In this document: piece after piece, positions 35,131 to 44,747 of the stretch
How the letters are laid out: each line of letters opens with the position of its first letter
Position numbering within the stretch: the stretch's first letter is position 1
NCBI RefSeq assembly: GCF_014698755.1
Contig: NZ_JACJTO010000006.1
Span: forward strand, 91,781-155,780
Direction: 5' to 3'
DNA: 64,000 bases
DNA from: Aphanizomenon flos-aquae FACHB-1287
Lineage (GTDB): Bacteria; Cyanobacteriota; Cyanobacteriia; Cyanobacteriales; Nostocaceae
Program-made: the position numbers and the translations under genes
The notes under the pieces: model-generated
What the model saw: only the letters and a program-made list of their open reading frames with translations
Told to the model about the DNA's origin: nothing
Database searches by the model: none

Positions 35131-36985
35131 AAAAAGGCAATTTATTGAATAAACCTAATGAGAAACTAATAGCAAAACCGAGAACGCTAATAACTACGAG
35201 GATTGTCAGCATATAACCCTGGGATTGACCAGAAATGCTGTATTTCAAACTTTGTCCGCTGAAAATCGCAGCAAAGCCCACCAAATTTACCAGACCATCT
35301 ACCAAAAAGCGATCGCTCCACGCGGATATCCTAGATAACAGCGCCACAGCACTTACAATCGTTAAGCGATAAATCCGGTCTATGTAAAAATCATAGCCTA
35401 ATAAGTCTTGTATAAATCTCCAGACCAAAATCCTCGATCTTGACCAAGCTTTATGAAGATGAATTGTTGCACCAATACTTACTCCAGCCACAGTAGAAGC
35501 TACCAAAGATCCAACCAGATACCAATTAAGGCTTTCCCAACTAGGTAATAAATACCATTGCTGTAGCATCAGTGGTAATAATAAAGTGAGTATAGTTAAA
35601 GTCACCATTGGTAATGCCATTGGCCAAGCAACCTCTGGGGCTCGGCGGCTTTTTGGTTGGGGTTGTCCCCAAAAAACTAACCGGAAGACCCTAGTTAAAT
35701 TCAAAGCCGTTAAGCCATTAACTAAGATTAAAACCACAATTACCCAAGGGCTAACCTTTAGCAATCCATCAGCCCATGCTAACATTGCCCAAAAACTGCC
35801 CAGTGGTAATAGTGTTACCATACCTGCCGAACCAACCACAAAAGCCGTAGTAGTAGCTGGCATTTTTGACCATAAACCCCCCATTTCTGTCAAGTCTTGA
35901 GTTTGAGTAGTATAAATAACTGAACCAGAGCTCATGAATAATAAGGCTTTGGCAATGGCATGACTCAGGAGTAACATTAATGCTACTCCACCCTGTTCTA
36001 AACCCACCGCCAAAAATACCAAGCCCATGTAAGCACTGGTAGAATGGGAGAGCGATCGCTTAATATCAATTTGGGCAATAGATACCAATGTTGCCCCCAC
36101 TGCTGTGATAATCCCCAGCACCACCAAAGTATTTAAAGCAATAGGGGACAAAGATAATAATGGTTGAACTTTGTAGAGGAAATAAGCACCCCCAGCCACC
36201 ACTAGAGAGTTTCGCATCACCGAAGCGGGGTTTGGGCCTTCCATAGCCTCATCTAACCACAAATGCAGAGGAAATTGAGCACATTTACCAGCGGGGCCTG
36301 CAATTAAACCCAAACAGAGTAAAGTTGATGTCACAGGATTTAAATCAGCCGTTTGCGCCCACTCATACAAATCGGAAAAGTTTAAGCTACCGGCTAAAGT
36401 AGAAAGACTCACCACAGCCATTAATAGCAACAAATCTCCTACCCGTTTCGTTAAAAAGGCATCTCGTGCCGCTGTCACCACCAAAGGTTGAGCATACCAA
36501 AATCCGACAAGTAAATAAGTAGAAAGAGTTAGCACTTCCAGCACAGCATAACTGAGAAAGAGGGAATCACTAATTGCTAACCCAATTAGAGCAGCTTCAA
36601 AAAATCCTAATAGACCAAAAAATCGGGCTAAAGACCAATCTTTTTCCATATAGCCTAGTGCATAAATTTGTGCTAATAGACTTAATCCAGTAATTAGAAC
36701 CGTCGTCCCCACACTGACTACGGAAATTTCTAAAGCAAAAGACAATTGAAAATCAGCCGCTTGGAACCAAGTAATTACTAAATTTTCCTGTTCTCGATTC
36801 CAGATATCTTTAAATACTAATAAACTATGGACAAAACCGAAGATGGTAGTCAATAAGTTCAAGTAAGCCGCAGGTCTAGGTCCTGTCCGTTGGATGATTC
36901 CTATCGTCCAAGGCAAAGTTAAAATCGCCCCTAGTAAGCTATAAAGAGGCACGAACCAACTTGTTAAAAATAGAAACTCATTCAT
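35129..36985 (-). CDS. ndhF: NADH dehydrogenase-like complex subunit NdhF (CO2-uptake type)
   Basis: 618 residues, NuoL/NdhF family with about 16 helices. Typical segments: AQIYALGYMEKDWSLARFFGLLGFF near 105-129 and KCAQFPLHLWLDEAMEGPNPASVMRNSLV near 233-261 (channel residues). The start is the conserved MNEFLF...PLYSLLGA. First gene of ndhF-ndhD-chp, transcribed away from ccmK2; probably the NdhF4 (or NdhF3) isoform of NDH-1MS, which energises CO2 uptake rather than respiration. Confidence 0.92.
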   Translation of the reverse strand: MNEFLFLTSWFVPLYSLLGAILTLPWTIGIIQRTGPRPAAYLNLLTTIFGFVHSLLVFKDIWNREQENLVITWFQAADFQLSFALEISVVSVGTTVLITGLSLLAQIYALGYMEKDWSLARFFGLLGFFEAALIGLAISDSLFLSYAVLEVLTLSTYLLVGFWYAQPLVVTAARDAFLTKRVGDLLLLMAVVSLSTLAGSLNFSDLYEWAQTADLNPVTSTLLCLGLIAGPAGKCAQFPLHLWLDEAMEGPNPASVMRNSLVVAGGAYFLYKVQPLLSLSPIALNTLVVLGIITAVGATLVSIAQIDIKRSLSHSTSAYMGLVFLAVGLEQGGVALMLLLSHAIAKALLFMSSGSVIYTTQTQDLTEMGGLWSKMPATTTAFVVGSAGMVTLLPLGSFWAMLAWADGLLKVSPWVIVVLILVNGLTALNLTRVFRLVFWGQPQPKSRRAPEVAWPMALPMVTLTILTLLLPLMLQQWYLLPSWESLNWYLVGSLVASTVAGVSIGATIHLHKAWSRSRILVWRFIQDLLGYDFYIDRIYRLTIVSAVALLSRISAWSDRFLVDGLVNLVGFAAIFSGQSLKYSISGQSQGYMLTILVVISVLGFAISFSLGLFNKLPF

Positions 36986-37640
36986 CTAATATTTTCCTTG
37001 ATAGCTCAGTTCCGATTCTTTTAAACAGCCTTTAAATAATCATTTGCTCAAAAAACAATATCTTTGAGAAAATCTATGTTTTCTTAACTTTTTTTAGCTC
37101 AATATGCCTAAGCACATTTACTGTAGATTAGCCTATTGTCGAGCCATTAAATATAATTTAACATTTTAGATATTCTATTATTGTTAAATAACATTTTTTA
37201 TTTTTCTGCTTTTTTTAAATTTGTTTTTTAGGTATGCTGGTAAAATTTGCAAATTTTTACCTACTGTTTATGGCAATGGTGAACCATGGGAAAGATATAA
37301 CCAGTAGCCCGTCTGTCCCATATATAGCATCCACCGATCCTCCTCATCAAAGAATCAGCTTGAGCTATGAACTATAGTAATTTTCAAAGTGATAAAGAAA
37401 TTATAAAGCATAAGTTGTCACTCTAGGGATCAGTGAAATTTAATCTTATAAAAGACCCTATGAACTTTTGTTAACTTTTTTTAATATATTTTATCACGAA
37501 CTATTATAGTAATTTATGTTGCCAGGGATGCCAAGGTTTAATAAGCTTAAATGTGGCGGTATTTTGGAATCAGGATGAGCATCCCCGTCCAAAATTTCCA
37601 TCCATAGTTCTGATTCGATTAATTTTTGAGGAGTTCTGCG
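36986..37640. promoter_or_regulatory. Divergent promoter region of ndhF and the ccm operon
   Basis: 655 bp, very AT-rich, holding both divergent promoters and probably sites for carbon-responsive LysR regulators (not identifiable by eye). A 23-nt inverted repeat GGTAAAA-TTTGCAAAT-TTTTACC-like sequence lies at 37239-37261. No coding sequence is seen. Confidence 0.5.
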
Positions 37641-37949
37641 ATGCCAATTGCAGTTGGAATGATTGAGACTAAAGGCTTTCCCGCAGTAGTAGAAGCTGCT
37701 GATGCCATGGTGAAAGCAGCCCGGGTGACTTTAGTGGGATATGAAAAAATTGGTAGCGCTCGCGTTACAGTTATTGTTAGGGGAGATGTTTCTGAAGTGC
37801 AAGCTTCAGTGGCCGCTGGCGTTGAAGCCGCCAAAAGAGTCAACGGTGGTGAAGTAGTATCTACCCACATCATTGCTCGTCCCCACGAAAACCTAGAATA
37901 CGTTTTGCCGATTCGTTATACAGAAGCAGTAGAACAGTTCCGCACTTAA
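37641..37949 (+). CDS. ccmK2: Carboxysome shell hexamer protein CcmK2
   Basis: 102 residues from the ATG at 37641, which has a GAGGAG ribosome site 7 nt upstream; a TTG 15 nt earlier is not used. Single BMC (Pfam00936) domain: [29 protein letters not shown], the KIGSAR pore loop at 37-42, and the RPHENLE edge. It tiles the facets of the beta-carboxysome. First of ccmK2-K1-L-M-N-O; 118 nt to ccmK1. It is the shorter of the two paralogues, as usual for CcmK2. Confidence 0.95.
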   Translation: MPIAVGMIETKGFPAVVEAADAMVKAARVTLVGYEKIGSARVTVIVRGDVSEVQASVAAGVEAAKRVNGGEVVSTHIIARPHENLEYVLPIRYTEAVEQFRT

Positions 37950-38066
37950 GTCTTCTAATTACTGTTTAAACGAAAACATTAATGGAGATGTTTTCTTGGG
38001 TTTAAATAAGTTTAAATGAGTTTAAATCTGGTACGAGTAAAAAATTTAATTTAAGGACAAGAACAA

Positions 38067-38411
38067 ATGTCAATTGCAGTAGGAATGGTAGAGACTCTAG
38101 GCTTTCCCGCAGTAGTAGAAGCGGCTGATGCCATGGTGAAAGCTGCTCGTGTTACTTTGGTAGGCTATGAAAAAATCGGTAGTGGTCGCGTAACAGTGAT
38201 TGTGCGTGGTGACGTTTCCGAAGTGCAAGCTTCCGTCGGTGCTGGAGTAGAATCAGTTAAGCGTGTTAACGGTGGACAAGTGCTATCTACCCACATCATT
38301 GCCCGTCCTCACGAAAACTTAGAATATGTTCTCCCCATTCGTTATACCGAAGATGTAGAACAATTCCGGGAAGGTGTAAACGCAATTCGTCCCTTTGGTA
38401 GAAGACCATAA
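38067..38411 (+). CDS. ccmK1: Carboxysome shell hexamer protein CcmK1
   Basis: 114 residues, about 88% identical by eye to CcmK2 next door, with the same BMC fold and a KIGSGR pore motif. It differs mainly by a C-terminal extension [13 protein letters not shown], typical of CcmK1. AAGGAC lies 8 nt before the ATG. It forms facets together with CcmK2 and is followed 6 nt later by ccmL. Confidence 0.95.
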   Translation: MSIAVGMVETLGFPAVVEAADAMVKAARVTLVGYEKIGSGRVTVIVRGDVSEVQASVGAGVESVKRVNGGQVLSTHIIARPHENLEYVLPIRYTEDVEQFREGVNAIRPFGRRP

Positions 38412-38417
38412 TTAATA

Positions 38418-38723
38418 ATGCAAATTGCCAGAGTTCGTGGCACAGTAACTAGCACCCAAAAAGATCCCAGTCTACGGGGTGTGAAGCTACTAATGTTGCA
38501 ATTAATAGATGAAAATGGCAACCTCCTGCCAGTATACGAGGTAGCAGCCGATAACAGTGTAGGGGCAGGAGTGGATGAGTGGGTGCTTGTCAGTCGTGGC
38601 AGTGCTGCTCGTGAATTATCGGGTAATGAACAACGACCATTAGACGCAGCAGTAGTGGCAATTATAGACACCATTTACGTTGAAGATCGTGTAATTTACA
38701 GCAAAAAAGACCAGTATAGATAG
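38418..38723 (+). CDS. ccmL: Carboxysome vertex pentamer protein CcmL
   Basis: 101 residues, EutN/CcmL (BMV) family: MQIARVRGTVTSTQKDPSLRGVKLL at the start and DAAVVAIIDTIYVED near the end. It forms the pentamers that close carboxysome vertices. It lies 6 nt after ccmK1. The next 262 nt before ccmM are filled by tandem repeats, which is a large gap within such an operon. Confidence 0.96.
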   Translation: MQIARVRGTVTSTQKDPSLRGVKLLMLQLIDENGNLLPVYEVAADNSVGAGVDEWVLVSRGSAARELSGNEQRPLDAAVVAIIDTIYVEDRVIYSKKDQYR

Positions 38724-38732
38724 TCAGTGAAG

Positions 38733-38960
38733 AGGTGATGGGTAATAGGTAATGGGTAATAGGTAATGGGTAATAGGTAATGGGTAATAGGTAATGGGTA
38801 ATAGGTAATAGGTAATAGGTAATGGGTGATGGGTGAAAACTGACCAATGACCAATGAGCAATGACCAATGACCAATGACCAATAACCAATGACCAATGAC
38901 CAATGACCAATGACCAATGACCAATGACCAATGACCAATGACCACTGACCACTGACAAAA
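38733..38960. repeat. Large STRR array between ccmL and ccmM
   Basis: Two arrays: about 14 units of GGTAAT(A/G) heptamers (38738-38830), then about 16 units of TGACCAA with scattered variants (38840-38960). Open frames on the minus strand (WSLVIGH repeats) are by-products of the 7-bp period and not genes. The array ends 26 nt before the ccmM start. Confidence 0.95.
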
Positions 38961-38985
38961 AGCTTATTTGAGGAGGAATCTCGCA

Positions 38986-40635
38986 ATGGTAGTCCGCAGC
39001 ACGGCGGCACCGCCAACCCCGTGGTCAAGGAGTTTAGCAGAACCAAAAATCCATGAAACTGCATTTGTACACTCTTCTTGTAACCTCATTGGTGATGTCA
39101 ATATAGGTGCAAATGTCATTATTGCTCCAGGAACATCGATTAGAGCAGATGAAGGCACACCCTTTTCTGTTGGTGAAAATACCAACATTCAAGATGGTGT
39201 AGTCATTCATGGTTTGGAGCAAGGCCGAGTCATTGGTGATGATGGTAAAAAATACTCAGTATGGGTTGGCAAACGTGCTTCCATTACCCACATGGCACTG
39301 ATTCATGGACCTGCTTACGTTGGCGATAGTTGTTTTATTGGCTTTCGTTCCACCGTATTTAATGCCAGAGTGGGTGCAGGCTGCATAGTGATGATGCACG
39401 CCTTAATTCAAGATGTGGAAATCCCACCGGGCAAATACGTAGCTTCTGGATCAGTAATTACTACCCAGCAGCAAGCGGATAGATTGCCAGATGTACAAGC
39501 GCAGGATCAAGAATTTGCTCACCATGTAGTAGGGATTAATCAGGCCTTGCGGGCTGGTTATCACTGTGCTGCGGATAGCAAGTGTATTGCGCCTATTCGG
39601 GATGAACTTAATCTTTCCGGTGCTGAATCTTATACAAGTATTGAAATTGAAGAGTTAGAAAGGAGTGGCGACGTGGTGAGCTATAGCTTGGGTACAGAAA
39701 CAGTAGACCAATTACGTTATCTACTAGAACAAGGATTTAAAATTGGTACAGAACACGTAGATCAAAGACGTTTTCGTACAGGTTCTTGGCAAAGTTGTCA
39801 AGCAATTGAAACTCGGTCTTTAGGTGAAGCAGTTTCTGCCATAGAATCTTGCTTGAGAGACCACAGTGGCGAATATGTGCGCCTATTTGGTATTGATAAT
39901 AACAGAAGACGAGTATTAGAAACTATTGTCCAACGTCCCGACGGTGTAGTTGCAGGTACATCTGGTTTTAAAGCTCCCGCCACTGCGTCTACTGGCAGTT
40001 ACAGTAGCAATGGTAACGGTAATGCTGTTGGTAGTGCCAAACTGAGCGCGGAAACTGTAGATCAAATCCGGCAACTTTTGGCAGGTGGTTTCAAAATTGG
40101 GACAGAACACGTAGATGAGCGCCGTTTCCGTACAGGTTCTTGGAATACTTGTCAACCAATTGAATCTAATTCGGCACAGGCAGTTGTATCTGCTTTAGAA
40201 GAGTGTATAGAAACTCATCGAGGGGAATATGTACGCTTGATTGGGATTGATACCAAAGCAAAACGCCGTGTATTGGAAGCAATTATCCAAAGACCAAACG
40301 GACAAGTAGCATCTTCTGGCAACACCAAGTCATTTACCACTACTAGTTCTGCAACTGCAACAGTTAGCAGCGGCCGTTTAACTGCGGAAGTAGTCGGTCA
40401 ATTGCGCCAACTATTGTCCAGTGGGGCAAAAATTGCGGTTGAGCACGTAGATCAACGCCGTTTCCGTACAGGAACTTGGACAGTTGCGGGTCAAATTCAG
40501 GCTACATCTGATAGAGAAGCGATCGCTGCTTTAGAAGGATATGTCTCTGAATATCCAGGCGAGTATGTGCGTTTAGTTGGAACAGACCCCAAAGCAAAAC
40601 GCCGCGTACTAGAAGCAATTATCCAACGTCCATAA
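38986..40635 (+). CDS. ccmM: Carboxysome assembly protein CcmM (gamma-carbonic anhydrase + three SSU-like domains)
   Basis: 549 residues from the ATG with AGGAGG 9 nt upstream; a TTG 18 nt earlier is not a start. N-terminal gamma-carbonic-anhydrase left-handed helix with Zn ligands H75, H102 and H107, and the C194-C200 disulfide pair known to activate the enzyme in related species. Then three RbcS-like modules (about 236-317, 349-432, 463-546), each with VDQ/ER RFRTG(S/T)W, that bind Rubisco. An in-frame GTG at codon 230 (39673) has AAAGGAG 7 nt upstream, suited to produce the short ~35 kDa form. Only modules 1 and 2 keep the CxxxE-type cysteine pairs. Confidence 0.96.
   Translation: MVVRSTAAPPTPWSRSLAEPKIHETAFVHSSCNLIGDVNIGANVIIAPGTSIRADEGTPFSVGENTNIQDGVVIHGLEQGRVIGDDGKKYSVWVGKRASITHMALIHGPAYVGDSCFIGFRSTVFNARVGAGCIVMMHALIQDVEIPPGKYVASGSVITTQQQADRLPDVQAQDQEFAHHVVGINQALRAGYHCAADSKCIAPIRDELNLSGAESYTSIEIEELERSGDVVSYSLGTETVDQLRYLLEQGFKIGTEHVDQRRFRTGSWQSCQAIETRSLGEAVSAIESCLRDHSGEYVRLFGIDNNRRRVLETIVQRPDGVVAGTSGFKAPATASTGSYSSNGNGNAVGSAKLSAETVDQIRQLLAGGFKIGTEHVDERRFRTGSWNTCQPIESNSAQAVVSALEECIETHRGEYVRLIGIDTKAKRRVLEAIIQRPNGQVASSGNTKSFTTTSSATATVSSGRLTAEVVGQLRQLLSSGAKIAVEHVDQRRFRTGTWTVAGQIQATSDREAIAALEGYVSEYPGEYVRLVGTDPKAKRRVLEAIIQRP
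39659..39675 (+). promoter_or_regulatory. Internal ribosome site and GTG start for short CcmM
   Basis: AAAGGAG at 39659-39665 lies 7 nt before an in-frame GTG at 39673, just ahead of the first SSU-like module. Translation from here gives 320 residues, matching the known CcmM-35 form of other beta-cyanobacteria. Confidence 0.65.
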
Positions 40636-40739
40636 AGAGGCAGGGAGCAGAGAGTAGGGGAGAACATTTTTTTCCTTCTTCTTTCTAACCACTGACAACT
40701 AACCACTGACCACTTCCGGCTTCCGAGGTAATAAATTCC

Positions 40740-41528
40740 ATGTCTGTATCGCTGCTACGTCTGGGCGATAGATTTGATGCTCATATTCATGGTAACGTGA
40801 TTATTCATCCCAGTGCAGTAATAGCTCCTGGGGTAATTCTCCAAGCAGCTACTAACAGTACAATTGTGATTGGTGCTGGGGTATGTCTGGGAATGGGGTC
40901 AATTCTCCAAGTAAGTGAGGGTATTCTAGAAGTAGAAGCAGGAGCAAACCTGGGAGCCGGTTTTTTGATGGTTGGTGAAGGCAAAATTGGGGCTAATGCT
41001 TGTATTGGTTCAGCCACAACAGTTTTTAACTGTTCCGTAGCGCCCGGTCAAGTGATTCCCCCTGGGGCAATTTTGGGAGATACTAGTCGGCAGATTGTTG
41101 AACCGCCGGCGGTTCAACCAAAATCGACTAATTCTCAACCAGAGAACCCAGCGGAATCAGCCAAAAACCTAGAATCTCCTGATTTTCAAGGGGAGAAACC
41201 AGAAAAAGGGGAAAAATCTATTTCCTCAACTCAACTCTCCGTTGCGGCTTTTCTGGAGTTTAAACACCAATCTACGCCTGTATCCCAACCTTCACCTACA
41301 CCCAAAAGCCAGTCTCCACCAGAGTCAGAAACGGCTGTGGTTGGTGATTCGACCCCCGTTGAAACTTCGCTCCCAGAGTCTACAGAAACCAGTGAGTCTG
41401 AACTGCAAACTCACAATATTTTTGGGACGCAAATTTATGGACAAGGTAGTATAAACAGGCTGCTGAGTACATTATTTCCCCATAGACAATCATTGGATAA
41501 CGAAAACTCTGACAATTCTTCAGGTTAA
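40740..41528 (+). CDS. ccmN: Carboxysome adaptor protein CcmN
   Basis: 262 residues. N-terminal hexapeptide-repeat beta-helix at about 1-120 (IHPSAVIAPGVILQ, VGEGKIGANACIGSA), a long Pro/Ser/Glu-rich linker at about 120-228, and a C-terminal amphipathic encapsulation peptide at about 232-252 (IYGQGSINRLLSTLF) that binds CcmK. CcmN links CcmM to the shell. About 104 nt after ccmM, separated by partial STRR sequence. Confidence 0.92.
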   Translation: MSVSLLRLGDRFDAHIHGNVIIHPSAVIAPGVILQAATNSTIVIGAGVCLGMGSILQVSEGILEVEAGANLGAGFLMVGEGKIGANACIGSATTVFNCSVAPGQVIPPGAILGDTSRQIVEPPAVQPKSTNSQPENPAESAKNLESPDFQGEKPEKGEKSISSTQLSVAAFLEFKHQSTPVSQPSPTPKSQSPPESETAVVGDSTPVETSLPESTETSESELQTHNIFGTQIYGQGSINRLLSTLFPHRQSLDNENSDNSSG

Positions 41529-41628
41529 GTGTTAAGTATGAAGTGTGAACTTAAGTCCATATTGAAATGCTAGTTTTCATTCTTCTGTGATTGAAAACGC
41601 TATACGAACCTTATCCTGGAAAATTTAG

Positions 41629-42414
41629 ATGGAAACATATAATCAAAGTGCTTTGAGTAATGTTCATGCAGAACGTCGGCGTGATAGCCTCAAAGACACT
41701 GCTTTAGGTTTAGTCTCAACTCTCAGTTTTCCCGCTATAGTTGGCACGGCTGACATGATGTTAAAGTCGGCTGGAGTCCACTTAGTTGGCTATGAAAAAA
41801 TTGGTAGTGGTCATTGTACAGCAATTGTCCGAGGTGGCATTGCTGATGTCCGCTTGGCTGTGGAAGCTGGGGTACAAACGGCTGAACAGTTCGGACAGTT
41901 AGTTTCTAGTTTGGTGATTGCGCGTCCCTATCCTAATTTAGATATAATTCTACCTATTAACCGTCTGACTCGATTTATGGGAGATGGTAGATACAGCCGT
42001 TTGAGTAATCAAGCGATTGGGTTGGTGGAAACTCGCGGATTTCCGGCTATGGTTGGGGCTTGTGATGCTATGCTTAAAGCTGCTGATGTCCAATTAGCAT
42101 CTTATGAGAAAATTGGTGCTGGTTTGTGTACGGCAATTATTCGCGGTTCGGTGGCTAATGTAGCTGTAGCTGTAGAAGCAGGAATGTTTGAAGCGGAGCG
42201 CATTGGTGAGTTAAATGCAGTTATGGTGATTCCTCGGCCTTTGGATGAGTTGGAGGAAACCTTACCTGTGGCTAGTTGCTGGATAGAAGAACGTCAAACA
42301 GTGAATATACCTATTAATATTAAAGATAAAATAACAGATGTGGAAGCGGTGGAGTTGCCTGATTTAGCGAAATTACCTGTGAGGGTGAAGGAGGAAATTT
42401 GGTATGATGAATAA
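41629..42414 (+). CDS. ccmO: Carboxysome shell protein CcmO (tandem BMC domains)
   Basis: 261 residues with two BMC domains, at about 25-110 (LGLVSTLSFPAIVGTADMM; KIGSGHCTAI) and about 128-212 (IGLVETRGFPAMVGACDAM; KIGAGLCTAI). Tandem-BMC proteins form trimers with hexagonal shape in the shell. The C-terminal tail of about 45 residues is charged. Encoded 100 nt after ccmN in the same direction; it completes the ccm cluster here. Confidence 0.93.
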   Translation: METYNQSALSNVHAERRRDSLKDTALGLVSTLSFPAIVGTADMMLKSAGVHLVGYEKIGSGHCTAIVRGGIADVRLAVEAGVQTAEQFGQLVSSLVIARPYPNLDIILPINRLTRFMGDGRYSRLSNQAIGLVETRGFPAMVGACDAMLKAADVQLASYEKIGAGLCTAIIRGSVANVAVAVEAGMFEAERIGELNAVMVIPRPLDELEETLPVASCWIEERQTVNIPINIKDKITDVEAVELPDLAKLPVRVKEEIWYDE

Positions 42415-42808
42415 TACTAGTTATTCCACAGGAAAAAGGAATTAAATCCTGCATATACCTAATTCATTTCATCTGTTCGTTTTTGACGATAACGCATAAT
42501 CAGGGCAATTGTTGACCTGACTGCAAGAAAGTCCGGCGCGTTTTTTATCTGGTGGGGGTTAAGTTGTATTTCGGTAAAATATTAAATATTGGGTGAGTAA
42601 ATCGAAAGTGTTAAATTGATTCCAGCACGAATAGATAGTGTTAGTTGAATGCAGCAAATAATGGCATTATTTAGAAATAGCCACATCAAAGTTTTTCCAT
42701 AAATTTGTTGCCATTTTGCCTTACTTAAGTATATTATAAATAAAATTCCCGCAGGTGATTTAAACCTACTGGTATTAATAGTCTTTAGTAATTTGGAGAT
42801 TAGTAGAA
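42415..42808. other. Intergenic region without recognised feature
   Basis: 394 bp between ccmO and a small membrane protein gene. AT-rich, with no RNA gene, clear terminator or known repeat that I can identify. Confidence 0.35.
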
Positions 42809-43021
42809 ATGCCCTTATTTTTCTTGATCACATTAGTTACAGGTGTAATGACTGGCTATCTCTTCAAAAAACATGATGATGAAATCACTAATATTGCAGG
42901 TGTTTTTACAGCCGTCATTTTTATTGTAAGTTTAGTGTTAGCACCTTGGCCAATTCAGTTTGGCTTATTAATGTTTGTGGTCATTGTTAGTAACAAGCTG
43001 CTGAAGAAAAATTGGTTTTAA
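42809..43021 (+). CDS. Small two-helix membrane protein
   Basis: 70 residues: a first helix at about 2-18 (LFFLITLVTGVMTGYLF), a short polar loop KKHDDEIT, and a long hydrophobic hairpin at about 28-64. Ends with basic KLLKKNW. A GGAGA ribosome site lies 11 nt before the ATG. Not recognised as a named family. Isolated between two ~400-500 bp gaps. Confidence 0.5.
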   Translation: MPLFFLITLVTGVMTGYLFKKHDDEITNIAGVFTAVIFIVSLVLAPWPIQFGLLMFVVIVSNKLLKKNWF

Positions 43022-43518
43022 ATCAATTTTTGCAATATTTAGAGATCCAAAATAAAATCAAGTCGGCAACTATCCGCACTTTCTCAAATATAATTTGAAG
43101 GGAAAAGAGGGTGTTGATAGTTGAATATAAGACGTTATCGCCTCAAAGATAAAATTTGTAAGTCCTAGGCAAATTATAATATTTATATCAGAAGAGTTAA
43201 ATTCATTTATATGACAGAACCTCCCAAAATTATAAAATTTAGGAGGCTGTCTTAGAAGATAAAATTAATTTCTTTACGCCAGGGTCGTAACTCGGTCAAA
43301 AGAGACATAGGACAGTCTAGATTCCAAATCATTAAACATAACAATAACTTGTCCATTTCCTGCTTTGTTGGGTTATGGCTTCGCTACACTCCGCCCTCTT
43401 CTTTACGCCGGAAGCATCTATGCGTGAAACAAAACTCTTATTCACCTTAAACCGCCAACTTAACATCCCCAAACGGTAAGGTAATAAAAGCCATATTTAG
43501 TAAAAATAAACAAAATAG
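43022..43518. other. Intergenic region with one long hairpin
   Basis: 497 bp upstream of bciB. An inverted repeat at 43213-43251 pairs GACAG-AA-CCTCC with GGAGG-CTGTC around an AAAATT-ATA-AAATTT core; it may be a worn MITE or a structured RNA element. A stretch near 43365-43430 resembles dispersed cyanobacterial repeats (GGCTTCGCTACACTCCGCC). Confidence 0.45.
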
Positions 43519-44712
43519 ATGACATCCATAGAATCCCACAAAAAAGCCAAAGCCCTCAAACCCGGAAGCGTGCGCCCCGCCAAAGAACTCTGTAGCGAAT
43601 GCGGACTATGCGACACCTACTACATCCACTACGTCAAAGAAGCTTGCGCCTTCATTACCCAAAGAATAGACGAACTAGAAACCACCACCCATAACCGCCC
43701 CCGCAACCTAGAAGACGAAAACGAACTCTACTTTGGTGTACACCAAGAAATGATGTCCGCCAGAAAACAACAACCCATTGAAGGCGCACAATGGACAGGA
43801 ATAGTAAGCAGTATAGCCATAGAAATGCTCAATCGTGGCTTAGTTGAAGGCGTAGTTTGTGTACAAAATAGCAAAGAAGACCGCTTTCAACCCATGCCCA
43901 TAATAGCCCGCACTCCAGAAGAAATACTAGCCGCTAAAGTTAATAAACCCACTTTATCCCCCAACTTGTCCGTATTAGAACAGATAGAAAAATCGGGAAT
44001 GAAACGGTTATTAGTCATTGGAGTAGGTTGTCAAATCCAAGCATTACGCGCCGTCGAGAAAAAACTCGGCCTGGAAAAACTCTATGTACTGGGAACACCC
44101 TGCGTAGATAACGTTACCCGCGCTGGACTGCAAAAATTCCTAGAAACCACCAGCCGTTCCCCGCAAACAGTTGTCAGTTATGAATTTATGCAAGACTTCC
44201 GGGTTCACTTCAAACACGAAGACGGTTCAGAAGAAACAGTCCCCTTCTTCGGCTTAAAAACCAACGTCCTCAAAGACATCTTCGCCCCATCATGTATGAG
44301 TTGCTTTGATTATGTCAACTCCCTCGCTGATATCGTTGTCGGATATATGGGTGCACCTTATAAATGGCAATGGATAGTAGTCAGAAATGATACAGGCAAA
44401 GAAATGTTAGAACTAGTTAAAAACCAATTGGATACCCAACCCGTCATATCCCAAGGAAACCGAAAACCAGCAGTACAGCAAAGCATACCAGCTTACGACC
44501 AAGCAGTTACATTACCCATGTGGGCAGCGAAATTAATGGGAGTAGTTATAGATAAAATTGGACCAAAAGGACTAGAATATGCGAGATTTTCCATAGATTC
44601 CCACTTTGCGAGAAATTATTTGTATGTGAAGCGGAATCATGGAGAGAAATTAGAAGCTCATGTACCGGAGTTTGCGAAGCGGATAGTGGAGCAGTATAAG
44701 TTACCGGAATGA
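43519..44712 (+). CDS. bciB: Ferredoxin-dependent divinyl chlorophyllide 8-vinyl reductase (BciB / F-DVR)
   Basis: 397 residues, FrhB/FdhB-type flavin and Fe-S protein matching Synechocystis slr1923-type F-DVR. It reduces the 8-vinyl group in chlorophyll synthesis with ferredoxin. Cysteine clusters: ELCSECGLCDTY...C near 23-42 and ASCMSCFDY near 259-266 for 4Fe-4S centres. Closely related plant HCAR enzymes act on 7-hydroxymethyl chlorophyll a, so a role in that reaction cannot be excluded. It stands alone. Start at the ATG giving MTSIESHKKAK. Confidence 0.9.
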   Translation: MTSIESHKKAKALKPGSVRPAKELCSECGLCDTYYIHYVKEACAFITQRIDELETTTHNRPRNLEDENELYFGVHQEMMSARKQQPIEGAQWTGIVSSIAIEMLNRGLVEGVVCVQNSKEDRFQPMPIIARTPEEILAAKVNKPTLSPNLSVLEQIEKSGMKRLLVIGVGCQIQALRAVEKKLGLEKLYVLGTPCVDNVTRAGLQKFLETTSRSPQTVVSYEFMQDFRVHFKHEDGSEETVPFFGLKTNVLKDIFAPSCMSCFDYVNSLADIVVGYMGAPYKWQWIVVRNDTGKEMLELVKNQLDTQPVISQGNRKPAVQQSIPAYDQAVTLPMWAAKLMGVVIDKIGPKGLEYARFSIDSHFARNYLYVKRNHGEKLEAHVPEFAKRIVEQYKLPE

Positions 44713-44716
44713 TGGC

Positions 44717-44745
44717 TCACGCAGAGGCGCAGAGACACAGAGAGT
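44717..44745. repeat. Inverted repeat, left, flanking the GxxExxY gene
   Basis: TCACGCAGAGGCGCAGAGAC followed by ACAGAGAGT, complementary in its outer parts to 45126-45155. It belongs to the widespread cyanobacterial CGCAGAGGCGCAGAG repeat. Confidence 0.8.
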
Positions 44746-44747
44746 TT

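Noticed and set aside
38733..38960. Possible CRISPR array in the ccmL-ccmM gap
   Set aside because: Pure heptamer tandem repeats without spacers.
38662..39064. Open frames on the minus strand encoding repeated WSLVIGH
   Set aside because: They are by-products of a 7-bp tandem repeat (three units give a 21-bp, stop-free period) and run through the ccmL end and ccmM start.
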